Made by a program: the position numbers and the translations under genes
Assembly: GCA_964453525.1 (NCBI GenBank)
Contig: CAYVOV010000001.1
Coordinates: 186,001-250,000 of the forward strand
Direction of reading: 5' to 3'
DNA: 64,000 nucleotides
Origin: CAYVOV01 sp964453525
GTDB lineage: Bacteria; Chloroflexota; Dehalococcoidia; Dehalococcoidales; UBA2162
Shown here: one piece after another, positions 1-9,423 of the stretch
How positions within the stretch are numbered: position 1 is the first letter of the stretch
Layout of the letters: each line of letters begins with the position of its first letter
The notes under the pieces: generated by a model
What the model was told of the DNA's origin: nothing
Database searches by the model: none
Seen by the model: the letters and a program-made list of their open reading frames with translations, nothing else

Positions 1-473
1 TTAACTGTGCCGGCGGAACGGCTGGGGCGGGACCTGTAATTCAGGCACTGGAAGAGAAGTGGCGAAAAGATATAGAGGTTAACTTCTACGGGTCGATGTA
101 CTGCGCCAAGGCGGTTATACCCGGCATGATGGAACGGAAATACGGTAAGATTATTAATTTTTCAACGGGTATCGCCCTGACCGGAATGCCCGGTTCAAGT
201 TCATACGCCGGGGCAAAGGCGGCAATTATCGCATTTACCAAATGCCTGTCTCTGGAAGTGGGTCCTTCCGGAGTAAACGTCAACTGCCTACAGCCTTCGA
301 TGGTGCTGACCAATTTTGGAACTCATGCCACCATGGACCCGAAAAGAGCGGAGGAAATGGCGGCGCGGATGCCTTTGCGGAGGCTGACCACCACACAGGA
401 TATAGCGAACCTGGTTGCTTTTCTTGCCTCGGACGTCTCCAGTGGTATGACCGGACAGATTTTGTCCATATAA
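1..473 (+). CDS. Short-chain dehydrogenase/reductase, 5'-truncated by the window edge
   Basis: NAD(P)-dependent SDR oxidoreductase. The reading frame is open from base 3 and starts inside the protein at the conserved N-x-A-G motif (NCAG) that follows the Rossmann nucleotide site, so the TGxxxGxG motif lies before the window. About 156 residues are visible. The catalytic set is present: the Ser of 'NFSTG' and the Y-x3-K of 'YAGAK'. The tail, ending near 'GMTGQILSI', lacks the usual longer substrate loop but is of normal SDR type. It is co-directional with the MmgE/PrpD gene starting 69 bp downstream and probably belongs to the same catabolic operon. The substrate is unknown; it could oxidise a 3-hydroxyacyl group or a secondary alcohol. 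Confidence 0.9.
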   Translation, partial: NCAGGTAGAGPVIQALEEKWRKDIEVNFYGSMYCAKAVIPGMMERKYGKIINFSTGIALTGMPGSSSYAGAKAAIIAFTKCLSLEVGPSGVNVNCLQPSMVLTNFGTHATMDPKRAEEMAARMPLRRLTTTQDIANLVAFLASDVSSGMTGQILSI

Positions 474-541
474 GAGGTAATACTAACTAATGGTGTTAAT
501 CTTTCTTATTTTTTACACCAGTAGGTTGGATGGGTGAATAA

Positions 542-1963
542 ATGGATAATAGCGATGGCGGAGCAATTATTGAAGCCTTAACGTCGAATGTTTTAAATAC
601 CCGTTTTGAGGATATAGCCCGGGAAGTTGTGGATAATACCATATGGCGGATTATCGATACAATTGGCTGTGCCATTGGTGGTGTGGGAGCCTCGGGCAAC
701 GCAGAGTTGATAGAACTTGTCAAAAGCTGGGGCGGCAAACTAGAAGCTACAATTATCGGCGATGGTGCCAGGGGACCGGCACATGACGTGGCAATGGTGA
801 ACTGTGTACTGTGCCGCGGCTTCGACCGGGGACCGCTGACCCTGATTATTGACGGCAAGCGAGTCCCCAACCATACCAGTGAAACAACGGTGCTGACCGC
901 TTTTTCCCTTGGGGAAAGCAGGGGTATAAACGGTAAAGAGCTGATTACCGCCCTGGTGGTGGGCGATGACCTGGCTGCTAGGCTGCATTACGCCCACGAC
1001 CGGCCTCTCCCCGGCCAGGGTCCGCCCGGTCAGGAGATGGGACCGCGTACCGGCGGACCGCGGGGCACGGTATCCGCGTTCGGGGCCACCGCTATTGCCA
1101 GTCGCCTATTGGGATTGAACCATGACCAGTTGAAAAATGCCTTCGGCATCGCCATCGGTATGATGGCCGGCGGTAGTTCGGGTCTGTGGGAAGGGGTCAG
1201 CACCTTCGGTAAGCTGAACCAGGGCACCGAGGCAAGGAGCGGTATCAATGCAGCCCAGCTGGCTAAAGCGGGGTGGATAGGAATACCGGACGCCTTTTTT
1301 GGTGAAAGGGGAGGTTACTACCGCGGGCTTTCAGCCTGCAGTAATCCGGAAAGGATTACCGCTGACCTGGGCAAGAGATATTTCACGGAGGTTGTCTTCA
1401 AACCCTACCCCGGCGGCAGACCCACCCACGCCCCAATTACTGCTGCTCTGGCGCTGTCCGGTAAACACGATTTCCAGGCCGGGGATATTGAAGAAGTAAT
1501 TCTACGCACCTCGCCTCCGGCGACGGCAGCCCACTATGCAAAGCCCTATAAAGTGGGTGCTTACCCGACGGGCGATGCCCTCTTCAGCTACAAGTACTCG
1601 GTAGCCAGTGCCCTGGTCAATAAGCGTGCCGGAAACCGGGAGTACACGGAAGAGTTCATTCGCAAGCCTGAAGTCCAGGATTTGATTGGTAAAATAAAGC
1701 TGGACAAGCTGGATAAGCCGGAGGGTATCGAACTCGAGCTGAAGATGAAAGACGGGCACAGCCTCACCGAATACATTCGCGCCGCTCCGGGGGAGCCTTC
1801 CAATCCGCTTTCCCGCGAAGACCTGATTGGCAAGTTTATGGAACAGGTGGAATTTTCTCAAACGGTAAGCAGGAAAAATGTGGAGAAGCTTGTGGAAATG
1901 ACGGAAAAACTTGAGGAAGTAGCAAATATTGCCGAATTAGCCAGGCTGGTGTCTAAATCATAG
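542..1963 (+). CDS. MmgE/PrpD family protein
   Basis: The 473-residue product has the full length of the MmgE/PrpD fold (2-methylcitrate dehydratase, cis-aconitate decarboxylase and relatives). Family hallmarks are the N-terminal 'DTIGCAIGG' helix, the 'GVSTFGKLNQGTEARSGINAAQLAKAGW' type segment (residues about 218-245) and 'FKPYPGG' in the lid region. Members act on small di- or tricarboxylic acids; which acid cannot be read from sequence. It is one of four family members in the window, all next to CoA-transferases or redox enzymes. It follows an SDR gene and precedes an aldo/keto reductase on the same strand. The start is the first ATG in frame; no strong Shine-Dalgarno sequence is seen. 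Confidence 0.88.
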   Translation: MDNSDGGAIIEALTSNVLNTRFEDIAREVVDNTIWRIIDTIGCAIGGVGASGNAELIELVKSWGGKLEATIIGDGARGPAHDVAMVNCVLCRGFDRGPLTLIIDGKRVPNHTSETTVLTAFSLGESRGINGKELITALVVGDDLAARLHYAHDRPLPGQGPPGQEMGPRTGGPRGTVSAFGATAIASRLLGLNHDQLKNAFGIAIGMMAGGSSGLWEGVSTFGKLNQGTEARSGINAAQLAKAGWIGIPDAFFGERGGYYRGLSACSNPERITADLGKRYFTEVVFKPYPGGRPTHAPITAALALSGKHDFQAGDIEEVILRTSPPATAAHYAKPYKVGAYPTGDALFSYKYSVASALVNKRAGNREYTEEFIRKPEVQDLIGKIKLDKLDKPEGIELELKMKDGHSLTEYIRAAPGEPSNPLSREDLIGKFMEQVEFSQTVSRKNVEKLVEMTEKLEEVANIAELARLVSKS

Positions 1964-2019
1964 TTATGCTCTATCAGGCCAGTCAACACCATTAAGTCTA
2001 TTGATATGAGGAGTATACA

Positions 2020-3051
2020 ATGAAAACGAGGAAATTGGGTTCAACTGACCTCCAGCTCTCAATGGTAGGACTCGGCACCTGGCCGATGGGCTCTATCTAC
2101 GGGGGAATGAGCTGGGGGCCGCAGGACGACCAGGAATCCGTAGATACCATAGTGCAGGCTGTTGCCAGTGGTATTAACTGGCTGGATACGGCTCCAACCT
2201 ATGGACGCGGCCATTCCGAGGAAGTGGTCGGCATGGCATTACAGAAAGTGCCTCAGCGCCCGTTAATAGTTACCAAATGCGGAACGACCTGGACGGAAGA
2301 CGGGAAACCGGCTTTTCGCCTGGATAGAGAGGATGTGCACAGACAGTGCGAGGGCAGCCTGAAAAGGATGGGCATAGACGTAATCGACCTCTATCTGGTG
2401 CACTGGCCGAATCCGATTGAGTATCTGGAAGAGGGATGGCAGACCTGCAGCGACCTGGTAAAAGAGGGAAAGATTCGCTATATCGGGGTATCGAATTTCT
2501 CAATCGAGCAGATGGAACAACTAAAGGCTATTCATCCGGTGGCCGCCATGGAGCCACCGTATAGCATGATTGAGCGCAGAATAGAGAGTGAAACCCTTGA
2601 CTACTGCAGTAAAAACGGGATGGGAGTCATCGTTTACAGCCCGCTGCAACAAGGGCTGCTTACCGGGGTGATGAAAAGCGTCGATGAACTGGCAGAGAAT
2701 GACTTCCGCCGCAGCAACCCGCATTTCAAGGAGCCGGAGTTCAGCCTGAACATAAGGCTGGCCGAAGAACTGGAGCCAATCGCCAGAAAGTACGGCTGCA
2801 GTGTTGCCCAGCTTGCTATCGCCTGGTGCTTGAGGAGACCTGAAGTGACCGCAGCCCTGAACGGCGCCAGGACCTCCGGAGAGATTCGGGATAGTGTTCT
2901 TGCCGGGAATCTGGAATTAAAACAAGAAGATATTGATGAGATTGAAAAATTGCTGGCGAAGCGGCAAAAAGAACTACCGCCACCGCCTCCTCCCGGAGGT
3001 CCTCCGGGTGCTCCAGGCGGCCCTCCGGGCGGTCCTCCCGGTAGAAACTAG
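2020..3051 (+). CDS. Aldo/keto reductase with a proline/glycine-rich tail
   Basis: NADPH-type aldo/keto reductase TIM barrel of 343 residues. The catalytic tetrad is visible: Asp56 and Tyr61 in 'DTAPTYG', Lys86 in 'VTKCG' and His128 in 'LVHWP'. The C-terminal cofactor segment ('ALNGARTSGEI') is intact. The last 25 or so residues are an unusual run of Pro and Gly after the final helix, absent from typical family members. An ATG preceded by 'GAGGAG' and 7 bases sets the start. It lies between two MmgE/PrpD genes on the same strand, 56 bp after the first and 18 bp before the second, so co-transcription is likely. It probably reduces an aldehyde or ketone intermediate of the same pathway. Confidence 0.92.
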   Translation: MKTRKLGSTDLQLSMVGLGTWPMGSIYGGMSWGPQDDQESVDTIVQAVASGINWLDTAPTYGRGHSEEVVGMALQKVPQRPLIVTKCGTTWTEDGKPAFRLDREDVHRQCEGSLKRMGIDVIDLYLVHWPNPIEYLEEGWQTCSDLVKEGKIRYIGVSNFSIEQMEQLKAIHPVAAMEPPYSMIERRIESETLDYCSKNGMGVIVYSPLQQGLLTGVMKSVDELAENDFRRSNPHFKEPEFSLNIRLAEELEPIARKYGCSVAQLAIAWCLRRPEVTAALNGARTSGEIRDSVLAGNLELKQEDIDEIEKLLAKRQKELPPPPPPGGPPGAPGGPPGGPPGRN

Positions 3052-3069
3052 CGAATGGAGGTGATAACT

Positions 3070-4488
3070 ATGAGCGAGATTACCCGGGAACTTGCCAGGT
3101 TTGCGGCTAGTACCGGCTGGGACAGTCTGCCGGAAGCGATTATCAAGGAAACAAAGCTGGTCCTTATGGATACAATCGGCTGTGGGCTCGGCGCTCTGGC
3201 GACGGAAAAAGGGAAGATGAATGTGGCATTAGCCAGGAGATACGGCGGTCCGGCGGAGTCGTCCATCATCGGTCTTGGCGACAAAATAGCCTGTTCGAAT
3301 GCGGCACTGGTCAACGGTGAATTATTTATTACTCTGGACTACAGTAACATTATGGCTGGCGGGCATGACGGCGTTTATGTCATTCCGTCGGTGCTGGCGA
3401 TGGCGGAGAGTGTCGGGGCATCGGGAGAAGACCTTGTCCTGGCTACGGCTCTGGGCCTGGAGGTTTCCGCCCGGCTTGCCAGAGCCGTGGGAAGACACAA
3501 TATCACCCGCCAGGCGGTTGAAAGGCAGAGGACAAGCCAGCCGGGGCTGACCGGAAACGCCTACTCGAATTTCGGGGCGGCGGCCGGTGCGGGGCGACTG
3601 ATGAAATTTGATGAAAACACGATGCTTCACGCCATGGGTATTGCCGGTCACCTGTGCATGGTGCTTTCTTACGGCAGATGGGGATTTGGCAGGGACAGGT
3701 ACTGGGCAAAATACGCCGTGCCGGGATGGCAGAGTACCGGAGCAATATCAGCCCTGCTGCTTGCTGAGATGGGATATATGGGCGATACCACGGTGCTTGA
3801 CGACCCGGAACGCGGGTTCCATTATTTCGTTGGCTATAGAAACTGGTATCCTGAAGAGATACTGGACGGGCTGGGAAAAGAATGGTGTTTCAATGTCCGG
3901 CTGCACTACAAGCCTTATCCCTGCTGTGCCGTATTTCATGGAGCACTGGATTGCTTCTGCGAAGCTATCGAGAAGAATAACCTGATGCCTGCTGACATTG
4001 AGGCAGTGAGAGTCTACGGGCGTGCCACTATGGACTCGCCGTTGTTCGGTAGAAAAGAAGTTGATACTATCTCCGGGGCCCAGTTCAATCCGCGTTATAA
4101 TATCGCTGTTGCCGCTCACCGGGTGCCGGTTGGAATAGAGTGGGTGGAACCGGGTACAATGAAAAATCCGGATATACTTAACTTTATGGACAAAATAACC
4201 CTCCTGGCTCATTCGGATTACATGAAAGTTCTTGAAGAAGACCCTCTTTCCAGCCTCAGCAAAGCTGAAGTGCAGGCAGGAGGGAAGACCTACACTGTGG
4301 AGAGGAAGTACCGGCGCGGTACTACCGGCACCGAGGCAAGATTAACCGATGAGGAAATAGCCAACAAGTTCCGCCATAATGCGGATAGGATTCTTGATAA
4401 GGGTAAAACCGAAAGGGCAATCGAAACGTTTATGAATCTGGAGAAGATTGACAGCGTCTCCGAACTCATCCGCCAGATAACAGCGTAG
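3070..4488 (+). CDS. MmgE/PrpD family protein
   Basis: Second MmgE/PrpD paralogue, 472 residues from the ATG at 3070. I chose this start over the in-frame ATG at 3055 because GGAGGTGA lies just before 3070 and would be coding if the upstream start were used. Family signatures are 'LMDTIGCGLG' near the N-terminus and 'YKPYPCCAVFHGALD' around residue 285, where the lid holds the conserved Lys and Cys pair. It diverges from the first paralogue in the middle, so the substrate may differ. It is the last gene of the SDR-PrpD-AKR-PrpD run and is followed by a repeat element. A dehydratase or decarboxylase role on a carboxylic acid is inferred from the family only. Confidence 0.88.
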   Translation: MSEITRELARFAASTGWDSLPEAIIKETKLVLMDTIGCGLGALATEKGKMNVALARRYGGPAESSIIGLGDKIACSNAALVNGELFITLDYSNIMAGGHDGVYVIPSVLAMAESVGASGEDLVLATALGLEVSARLARAVGRHNITRQAVERQRTSQPGLTGNAYSNFGAAAGAGRLMKFDENTMLHAMGIAGHLCMVLSYGRWGFGRDRYWAKYAVPGWQSTGAISALLLAEMGYMGDTTVLDDPERGFHYFVGYRNWYPEEILDGLGKEWCFNVRLHYKPYPCCAVFHGALDCFCEAIEKNNLMPADIEAVRVYGRATMDSPLFGRKEVDTISGAQFNPRYNIAVAAHRVPVGIEWVEPGTMKNPDILNFMDKITLLAHSDYMKVLEEDPLSSLSKAEVQAGGKTYTVERKYRRGTTGTEARLTDEEIANKFRHNADRILDKGKTERAIETFMNLEKIDSVSELIRQITA

Positions 4489-4513
4489 GATATACGCTCG
4501 AAAAGGGATTCTT

Positions 4514-4669
4514 CTTAATCTTAGCTGGAGACCCTTCGACAAGCTCAGGGTGAGTGGGAATGAATGCCGCTCATGGTGAGTATTTAGCCTGTCCTGAGCG
4601 AAGCCGAAGGGAACCATAGCGGCGAAAGAAATATTGATATTCATTGTTGCTTGTGCAACCGTGATTAGG
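4514..4669. mobile_element. MITE-like element, copy A
   Basis: This 156 bp element has imperfect terminal inverted repeats: CTTAATCTTAGCTGG at the left and the complement of CCTAATCACGGTTG at the right. The interior carries palindromic blocks (TTCGACAAGCTCAGG and CCTGAGCGAAGCC). A copy with the same ends and interior lies at 48700-48881. It contains no gene. It ends about 90 bp upstream of the aldehyde oxidoreductase start codon. Confidence 0.65.
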
Positions 4670-4760
4670 TAAAAGGCGAAAAGGGATAATATGGAATAAT
4701 ACTTTCATATATAGTAAGATTCCAGTCAGGTCGTGTACAAAAAAGGAGGAGTAAGTAGTA

Positions 4761-6590
4761 ATGGCTAAAGACACACCAGGTGGTTACAATGGAAAAATTG
4801 TAAGGGTTAACTTATCGAACGGAGTCAGCAGCGTAGAAAAACTCGACCCCATGTTTTGCCGACGGTACATAGGAGGCGCCGGATTTGTTGCCTATTACCT
4901 GTGGAAAGAACTTGAACCGAATATCGATGCTCTGGGTCCCGATAACAAGCTTGTTTTTGCTCTGGGACCGGTGTCCGGACTTAATTTACCCGGTGGTGCC
5001 CGTCATTGCGTCGGCGCAAAATCTGCGGCCGGCGGGTGCATTGCCAAGTCTGAGGTAGGCGGTTTCTGGGCGCCGCAGTTCAAGCGTGCCGGCTATGATG
5101 CACTTATTATCGAGGGTAAAGCTGATAAACCGGTCTATCTCTTTATTCAGGATGGCGAGGTCAGCATAAGAGATGCCAGCAAGCTCTGGGGCAAAGAAAC
5201 CAAAGAGACACAGGAAGCGATTAGAGAAGAGCTTGGTGACAATAAAATTGAGGTCTGCCAGATTGGGCCGGCCGGAGAGAACCTAGTCAAGTACGCCTGC
5301 ATAATGTCCGGTTTGAAGGATGCCGCCGGAAGGGGCGGCCTTGGCGCCGTAATGGGTTCCAAGAACCTTAAAGCGGTAGCTGTCCGGGGAAACAAGCTGC
5401 CTAAAATCGCGGATTCTGAAAAATTTAAAGAAATCAGGCAGCAGATGGTCGCCCGCAAGCACCCGTTATCACAGTACGGTACCGGCGGTCCTGATATGGT
5501 GATGATGGTGCAATCAGGCAACCTTCCGGTACGCAATTTCCGTGACGGCTTGTTCCCTGTCGAGAAAATTACCGGTGCCGTAATAAAGGATACCATCAGA
5601 ATAGCCATGGAAGGCTGCTATGCCTGCCCGATACGTTGCAAAAAAGTAGTCAAGTTTGAAGCCCCCTATCCCTGTGACCCGGCGTATGGAGGCCCCGAAT
5701 ACGAGACCCTGGCCGCACTGGGCTCCAATTGCGGGATAGACGATATCAAAGCAATCTGCAAGGGCAATGAGCAATGCGGTGCCAATTCACTGGATACGAT
5801 TTCCACCGGCGGCACAATCGCTTTCACTATGGAATGCTTCGAGAAGGGCTTGCTGACAACCAAGGATACCGGTGGCATTGACCTGAGGTTTGGAAACTCC
5901 GATGCCATGCTAAAGGCAATCGACCTGATTGCCCGGAGAGAAGGTATTGGAGATATGATGGCGGAGGGAACGTTATCAATGGTGAAGAAGATTGGTAACG
6001 GCTCTATGGATTTCGCCATGCAAGCTAAAGGTCTGGAGGCCGGTATGCATGAACCCAGACTGAGACCGCAGCTTGCTTTTGGCTGGATAGTAGGACCCAC
6101 TGGCGCCGACCACATGTTTGCCGTAATGGACATGAATACCGATATGGGCATTGATGGTCTAAAACCTCTTGGAATATTGCAGACCGTGCCATCCGGTGAT
6201 TTCGGACCGCGCCGGATAGCAATATTGAAAGCCTCACATTCCCGGCAGATGTTCACTGACTCGCTCTGTACCTGTATGATGACCGGGGTGAATGCAACTA
6301 ACGTCATGCCCGCCGTTACCGGATGGGAAATGACACCGGCCGAGCAGGCGCTGGTGGGCGAACGAATCCTGACCACGCAGAGATTATTCAATATCAAGCA
6401 GGGATTTACCGCTGCCGATGATAAAATTCCCGAGCGGTACTACCAGGGAAAGACCGACGGCGCTCTGGTGGATAAGCCTGTCGACCGTGAGAAAATGGAA
6501 AAAGCCAGGAAATACTATTATACGGCGATGGGCTGGGATGCAAATGGCGTGCCTACACCGCAAAAAGTAGAGGAGCTGTATATCGAATAG
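4761..6590 (+). CDS. Aldehyde ferredoxin oxidoreductase family protein (tungstopterin enzyme)
   Basis: The 609-residue length matches AOR-family enzymes, which oxidise aldehydes to acids with ferredoxin using a bis-pterin tungsten cofactor and one [4Fe-4S] cluster. Visible cues are the N-terminal 'GGAGF' pterin-domain motif, 'GPVSGLNLPGGAR' and the cluster ligands Cys286, Cys289 and Cys293 ('CYACPIRC'). A fourth Cys is near the C-terminal 'DSLCTCMMTG'. There is no signal peptide, so it is cytoplasmic. GGAGGAG precedes the ATG by 12 bases. The gene stands alone on its strand after a MITE-like element and before a toroid-fold gene. It could also be a benzoyl-CoA-reductase BamB-like or W-dependent acid reductase paralogue; the exact substrate is not predictable. 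Confidence 0.92.
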   Translation: MAKDTPGGYNGKIVRVNLSNGVSSVEKLDPMFCRRYIGGAGFVAYYLWKELEPNIDALGPDNKLVFALGPVSGLNLPGGARHCVGAKSAAGGCIAKSEVGGFWAPQFKRAGYDALIIEGKADKPVYLFIQDGEVSIRDASKLWGKETKETQEAIREELGDNKIEVCQIGPAGENLVKYACIMSGLKDAAGRGGLGAVMGSKNLKAVAVRGNKLPKIADSEKFKEIRQQMVARKHPLSQYGTGGPDMVMMVQSGNLPVRNFRDGLFPVEKITGAVIKDTIRIAMEGCYACPIRCKKVVKFEAPYPCDPAYGGPEYETLAALGSNCGIDDIKAICKGNEQCGANSLDTISTGGTIAFTMECFEKGLLTTKDTGGIDLRFGNSDAMLKAIDLIARREGIGDMMAEGTLSMVKKIGNGSMDFAMQAKGLEAGMHEPRLRPQLAFGWIVGPTGADHMFAVMDMNTDMGIDGLKPLGILQTVPSGDFGPRRIAILKASHSRQMFTDSLCTCMMTGVNATNVMPAVTGWEMTPAEQALVGERILTTQRLFNIKQGFTAADDKIPERYYQGKTDGALVDKPVDREKMEKARKYYYTAMGWDANGVPTPQKVEELYIE

Positions 6591-6682
6591 TGTTTTCTAC
6601 CGGCCTGTAATAAGGTAAAATATTTGAGAACTAACACGTTTATCACTCTCTATCCCAGAGGGCTGTGAGAGGAACGAATTTG

Positions 6683-7729
6683 ATGGGAAAACAACCGGAC
6701 TGGGAGAAGCTATTGAAGGCAGACCCGACCGATTGGCTGCTGGAGGCGGACGATCCCGGAGTAAGGTACCTTGCCCTGCGCGACCTCGTTACAGCTGATG
6801 CCACGGAACTGGCTACTGCTAAAAAGTGGGCTCATACCAGCGGCCCGATTGCTGAAGTCCTTTCCAAAATGGATAAAGAAGGTTTCTGGGCAAAACCGGG
6901 GGCTGGATATTTCCCTATGTATACCGGCACCGTGTGGGCCGTGATTTTACTGGCGCAGCTTGGCGCTTCTATAGATATGGATAAGCGTATCGCTGCAGCC
7001 TGCGCTTATATCCTCGACCATAGCCTGACAAAATATGGCCAATTCACTGGGAACGGATCGCCTTCAGGAACCATAGATTGTCTGCAGGGCAATCTTTGTT
7101 ATTCTCTTCTTGATATTGGCTGTACTGATCCGCGGCTGGATAAAGCTTATGAATGGATGGCACGGAGCGTTACCGGCGAAGGTGTTGCCCCGAATACTGA
7201 CAGGAAAGCGAAAATCCGCTATTATGCGGCTAAATGCGGGCCGGTCTTTGCTTGCAACGGGACCTCTGGAAAGTCCTGCGCCTGGGGAGCTGTGAAGGTA
7301 ATGCTCGCCTTCGGTAAGCTACCCGTGGAGAAGAGGACACCTCTGATAAATGATGCCATAAAAACGGGAGTGAACTTTCTTTTCAGCAAGGATCCCGCTA
7401 AGGCTGACTATCCCCTCGGCTACAGCCCGAAGCCTACCGGTAAACCGAGTAGCAACTGGTGGAAATTCGGCTTCCCTACATATTATATTACCGATGTCCT
7501 GCAAAACGCCGAAGCGCTGGCATGTCTCGGCTACGGCAAGGACCCGCGGCTGGCTAATGCCATGCAAATAATCCGTGATAAGCAGGACGACCAGGGGCGC
7601 TGGCCGATGGAATACAGTTATACCGGTAAAATGTGGGGAGATTTCGGCCCTAAAAAACGACCGAACAAGTGGGTAACCCTGAGAGCGATGCGAGCTTTGA
7701 AGCAGGCTGCACAACAGGCGCATAGATAA
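6683..7729 (+). CDS. Alpha/alpha-toroid (prenyltransferase/squalene-cyclase-like) domain protein
   Basis: A 348-residue protein made of repeated paired helices, with short motifs such as 'GVRYLALRDL', 'LGYGKDPRLANAMQIIRDKQDDQGRWPME' (residues about 283-311) and 'KWVTLRAMRALK'. These resemble the alpha/alpha-barrel of terpene cyclases and prenyltransferases. I see no DDxD-type catalytic motif, so enzymatic activity is uncertain and the true function is unknown. The ATG at 6683 follows GAGAGGA; a GTG at 6665 lies upstream in frame but would place that site inside the gene. It follows the AOR gene by 92 bp on the same strand and may be co-transcribed with it. Similar proteins are common in anaerobic Chloroflexota, from general knowledge. 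Confidence 0.6.
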   Translation: MGKQPDWEKLLKADPTDWLLEADDPGVRYLALRDLVTADATELATAKKWAHTSGPIAEVLSKMDKEGFWAKPGAGYFPMYTGTVWAVILLAQLGASIDMDKRIAAACAYILDHSLTKYGQFTGNGSPSGTIDCLQGNLCYSLLDIGCTDPRLDKAYEWMARSVTGEGVAPNTDRKAKIRYYAAKCGPVFACNGTSGKSCAWGAVKVMLAFGKLPVEKRTPLINDAIKTGVNFLFSKDPAKADYPLGYSPKPTGKPSSNWWKFGFPTYYITDVLQNAEALACLGYGKDPRLANAMQIIRDKQDDQGRWPMEYSYTGKMWGDFGPKKRPNKWVTLRAMRALKQAAQQAHR

Positions 7730-7873
7730 GCAGATGGATTATTCTATTATCGTCTATCGCCAGTGTTCATCAATAAGATTTATAGTGGCGCACTTATTTG
7801 CCGTTAAGAGCGCGAGTCCGAGGTAAGAATTCATCCTGCTTATAATGTGTTTTATAAGTAGTAGCGGTCTATT

Positions 7874-9322
7874 TTATGGAGAATTTCTGTCTTTGTAATA
7901 CTGCATAAACCGGCCGAGAGCAGTAGCTGCTCGGCTGCTCGAGGGGAAGACGGGAAAGCCGGCCTCGGCGAATGCCGACTGGACTTCGAGGGAGAGTTTC
8001 CTGGCCTCGGCGGTGATAATGAAATCAAGCACCACCACCGTCCTTTTGCGTATCTCATTACCCAGTTTCGTTAGAGTATCCAGATACGGCTTTGCCAGCC
8101 TTGCCCGGTTTGCAAGACTAAGGTCGAACTGCATATGGACCATCAGCAAGTCGGTCTTGTCCCAGCCGGCGATTAATTCGATTGCCCCCGTGGTTCCTCT
8201 TGCCCCTCGCCGTGGCCAGAGGTCGAAAGGATTCTTAAATATACTGCCGGCTTCTCCTTCGCAAATCTCCTTCAACTTCTCCTGAATTTCAAGTGGTGCA
8301 AGAGGAACATTTATTCCGGCGTTAACACAGCTATCCGTTGCCTGGATACCGGCACCGCCGCTGAAGCCGATTATCGAGATATTATTCCCCCTTGGTCTGG
8401 ACATAAACCTGAAGAGCAGGAGCAGGTCGACCATCTCATCCAGGCTGTGTACCTGAATGGCGCCGGCCTGTTTTAGCGCTGCGCTCCAGACTGTTTCCGA
8501 ACCGGCGATTGCTGCCGTGTGCGATTGGGCGGCTCTGGAACCGGCTTCGGTTGTCCCGGCTTTCATAACAATCACCGGTTTCACCTGAGCTGCCTCTTTC
8601 AGTACCCTGAAAAAGCGCCGGCCGTCTTTTACCCCTTCAATATAGGCGGCGATTATTTCTGTTTCCGGGTCGTCACGGAAATATTCAAGAAAATCGCTTT
8701 CATTCAGGTCGACACCATTGCCGTAGCTAATTACCTTGCTGAAATACAGTCCGTGCGTGATGGCATCCCGGATAACATAGGTGCAGTTTCTTCCGCTCTG
8801 AGCGAGCCAGCCAAGAGGCCCGCTCTCTCTGGTGAAGCCGTCATCAAAGGACAGGCCGGTCGAAGGGCAGTACAGACCCATGCCATTGGGGCCGGAAAGT
8901 CTGACACCTCCCTGCCGGGCGATAGCAGCTATTTCCGCTTCAAGCTGCTGTCCGGTTTCATTTCCCAGTTCGCTGAAACCGGCGCTGAACAGGTGGACCA
9001 GCTTTACCCCTTTAGCGGCGCAGTCCGCAATCAGCTGCGGAGTATTCCTGGCCGGAATGGCCGAGACCACGTAGTCCACCGGCTCCGGTATATCTCTGAC
9101 GCCGGGATAAATCTTCATCCCCGTTACTTCTCCGCCGGAAGGATTTAGCGGGTAGATATTGCCCTTGAAGCCGGCTTTCCGGAAGCGGGTGATGAAACTA
9201 TTGGCGATACTGAATTCCTTGGAATCACTGGAAACACCGGCAATGGCGATTGACCGGGGATGAAATATATAGTCCAGAGCCGGTTTTCTTTTGTTTTCAT
9301 CAGCTGCCGAATTACTATTCAT
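7874..9322 (-). CDS. NDP-forming acyl-CoA synthetase, alpha-type chain (no ATP-grasp domain)
   Basis: The 482-residue protein has the order CoA-binding Rossmann domain (residues about 15-135, 'IAIAGVSSD'), then succinyl-CoA-ligase-like domains. 'SGPNGMG' is the nucleotide-loop region, and His268 in 'SHTAAIAGSE' matches the phosphohistidine of ADP-forming acetyl-CoA synthetases. The ATP-grasp beta part that phosphorylates this His is absent, and no beta-subunit gene is in the window. It is the last gene of a minus-strand group with a flavoprotein, an Fe-S/GltD fusion and a NuoEF protein. It could make ATP (or GTP) from an acyl-CoA, or activate an acid, only with a partner encoded elsewhere; alternatively it may be a CoA-binding protein of another role. 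Confidence 0.85.
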   Translation of the reverse strand: MNSNSAADENKRKPALDYIFHPRSIAIAGVSSDSKEFSIANSFITRFRKAGFKGNIYPLNPSGGEVTGMKIYPGVRDIPEPVDYVVSAIPARNTPQLIADCAAKGVKLVHLFSAGFSELGNETGQQLEAEIAAIARQGGVRLSGPNGMGLYCPSTGLSFDDGFTRESGPLGWLAQSGRNCTYVIRDAITHGLYFSKVISYGNGVDLNESDFLEYFRDDPETEIIAAYIEGVKDGRRFFRVLKEAAQVKPVIVMKAGTTEAGSRAAQSHTAAIAGSETVWSAALKQAGAIQVHSLDEMVDLLLLFRFMSRPRGNNISIIGFSGGAGIQATDSCVNAGINVPLAPLEIQEKLKEICEGEAGSIFKNPFDLWPRRGARGTTGAIELIAGWDKTDLLMVHMQFDLSLANRARLAKPYLDTLTKLGNEIRKRTVVVLDFIITAEARKLSLEVQSAFAEAGFPVFPSSSRAATALGRFMQYYKDRNSP

Positions 9323-9423
9323 TTTCGCTCTTTATTGTCAGCAGGCTCAACAGACGGCATTTTTGCGGCGTGAAAAAAGCCCTCTCCTTAATTCTTCCTG
9401 TACTCTACACAAACTGCGAGTGG

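Noticed and set aside
6683..7729. Nitrogenase-related or squalene cyclase assignment for the toroid protein
   Set aside because: No P-loop, no nitrogenase Cys ligands and no DxDD or QW-rich cyclase motifs are visible.
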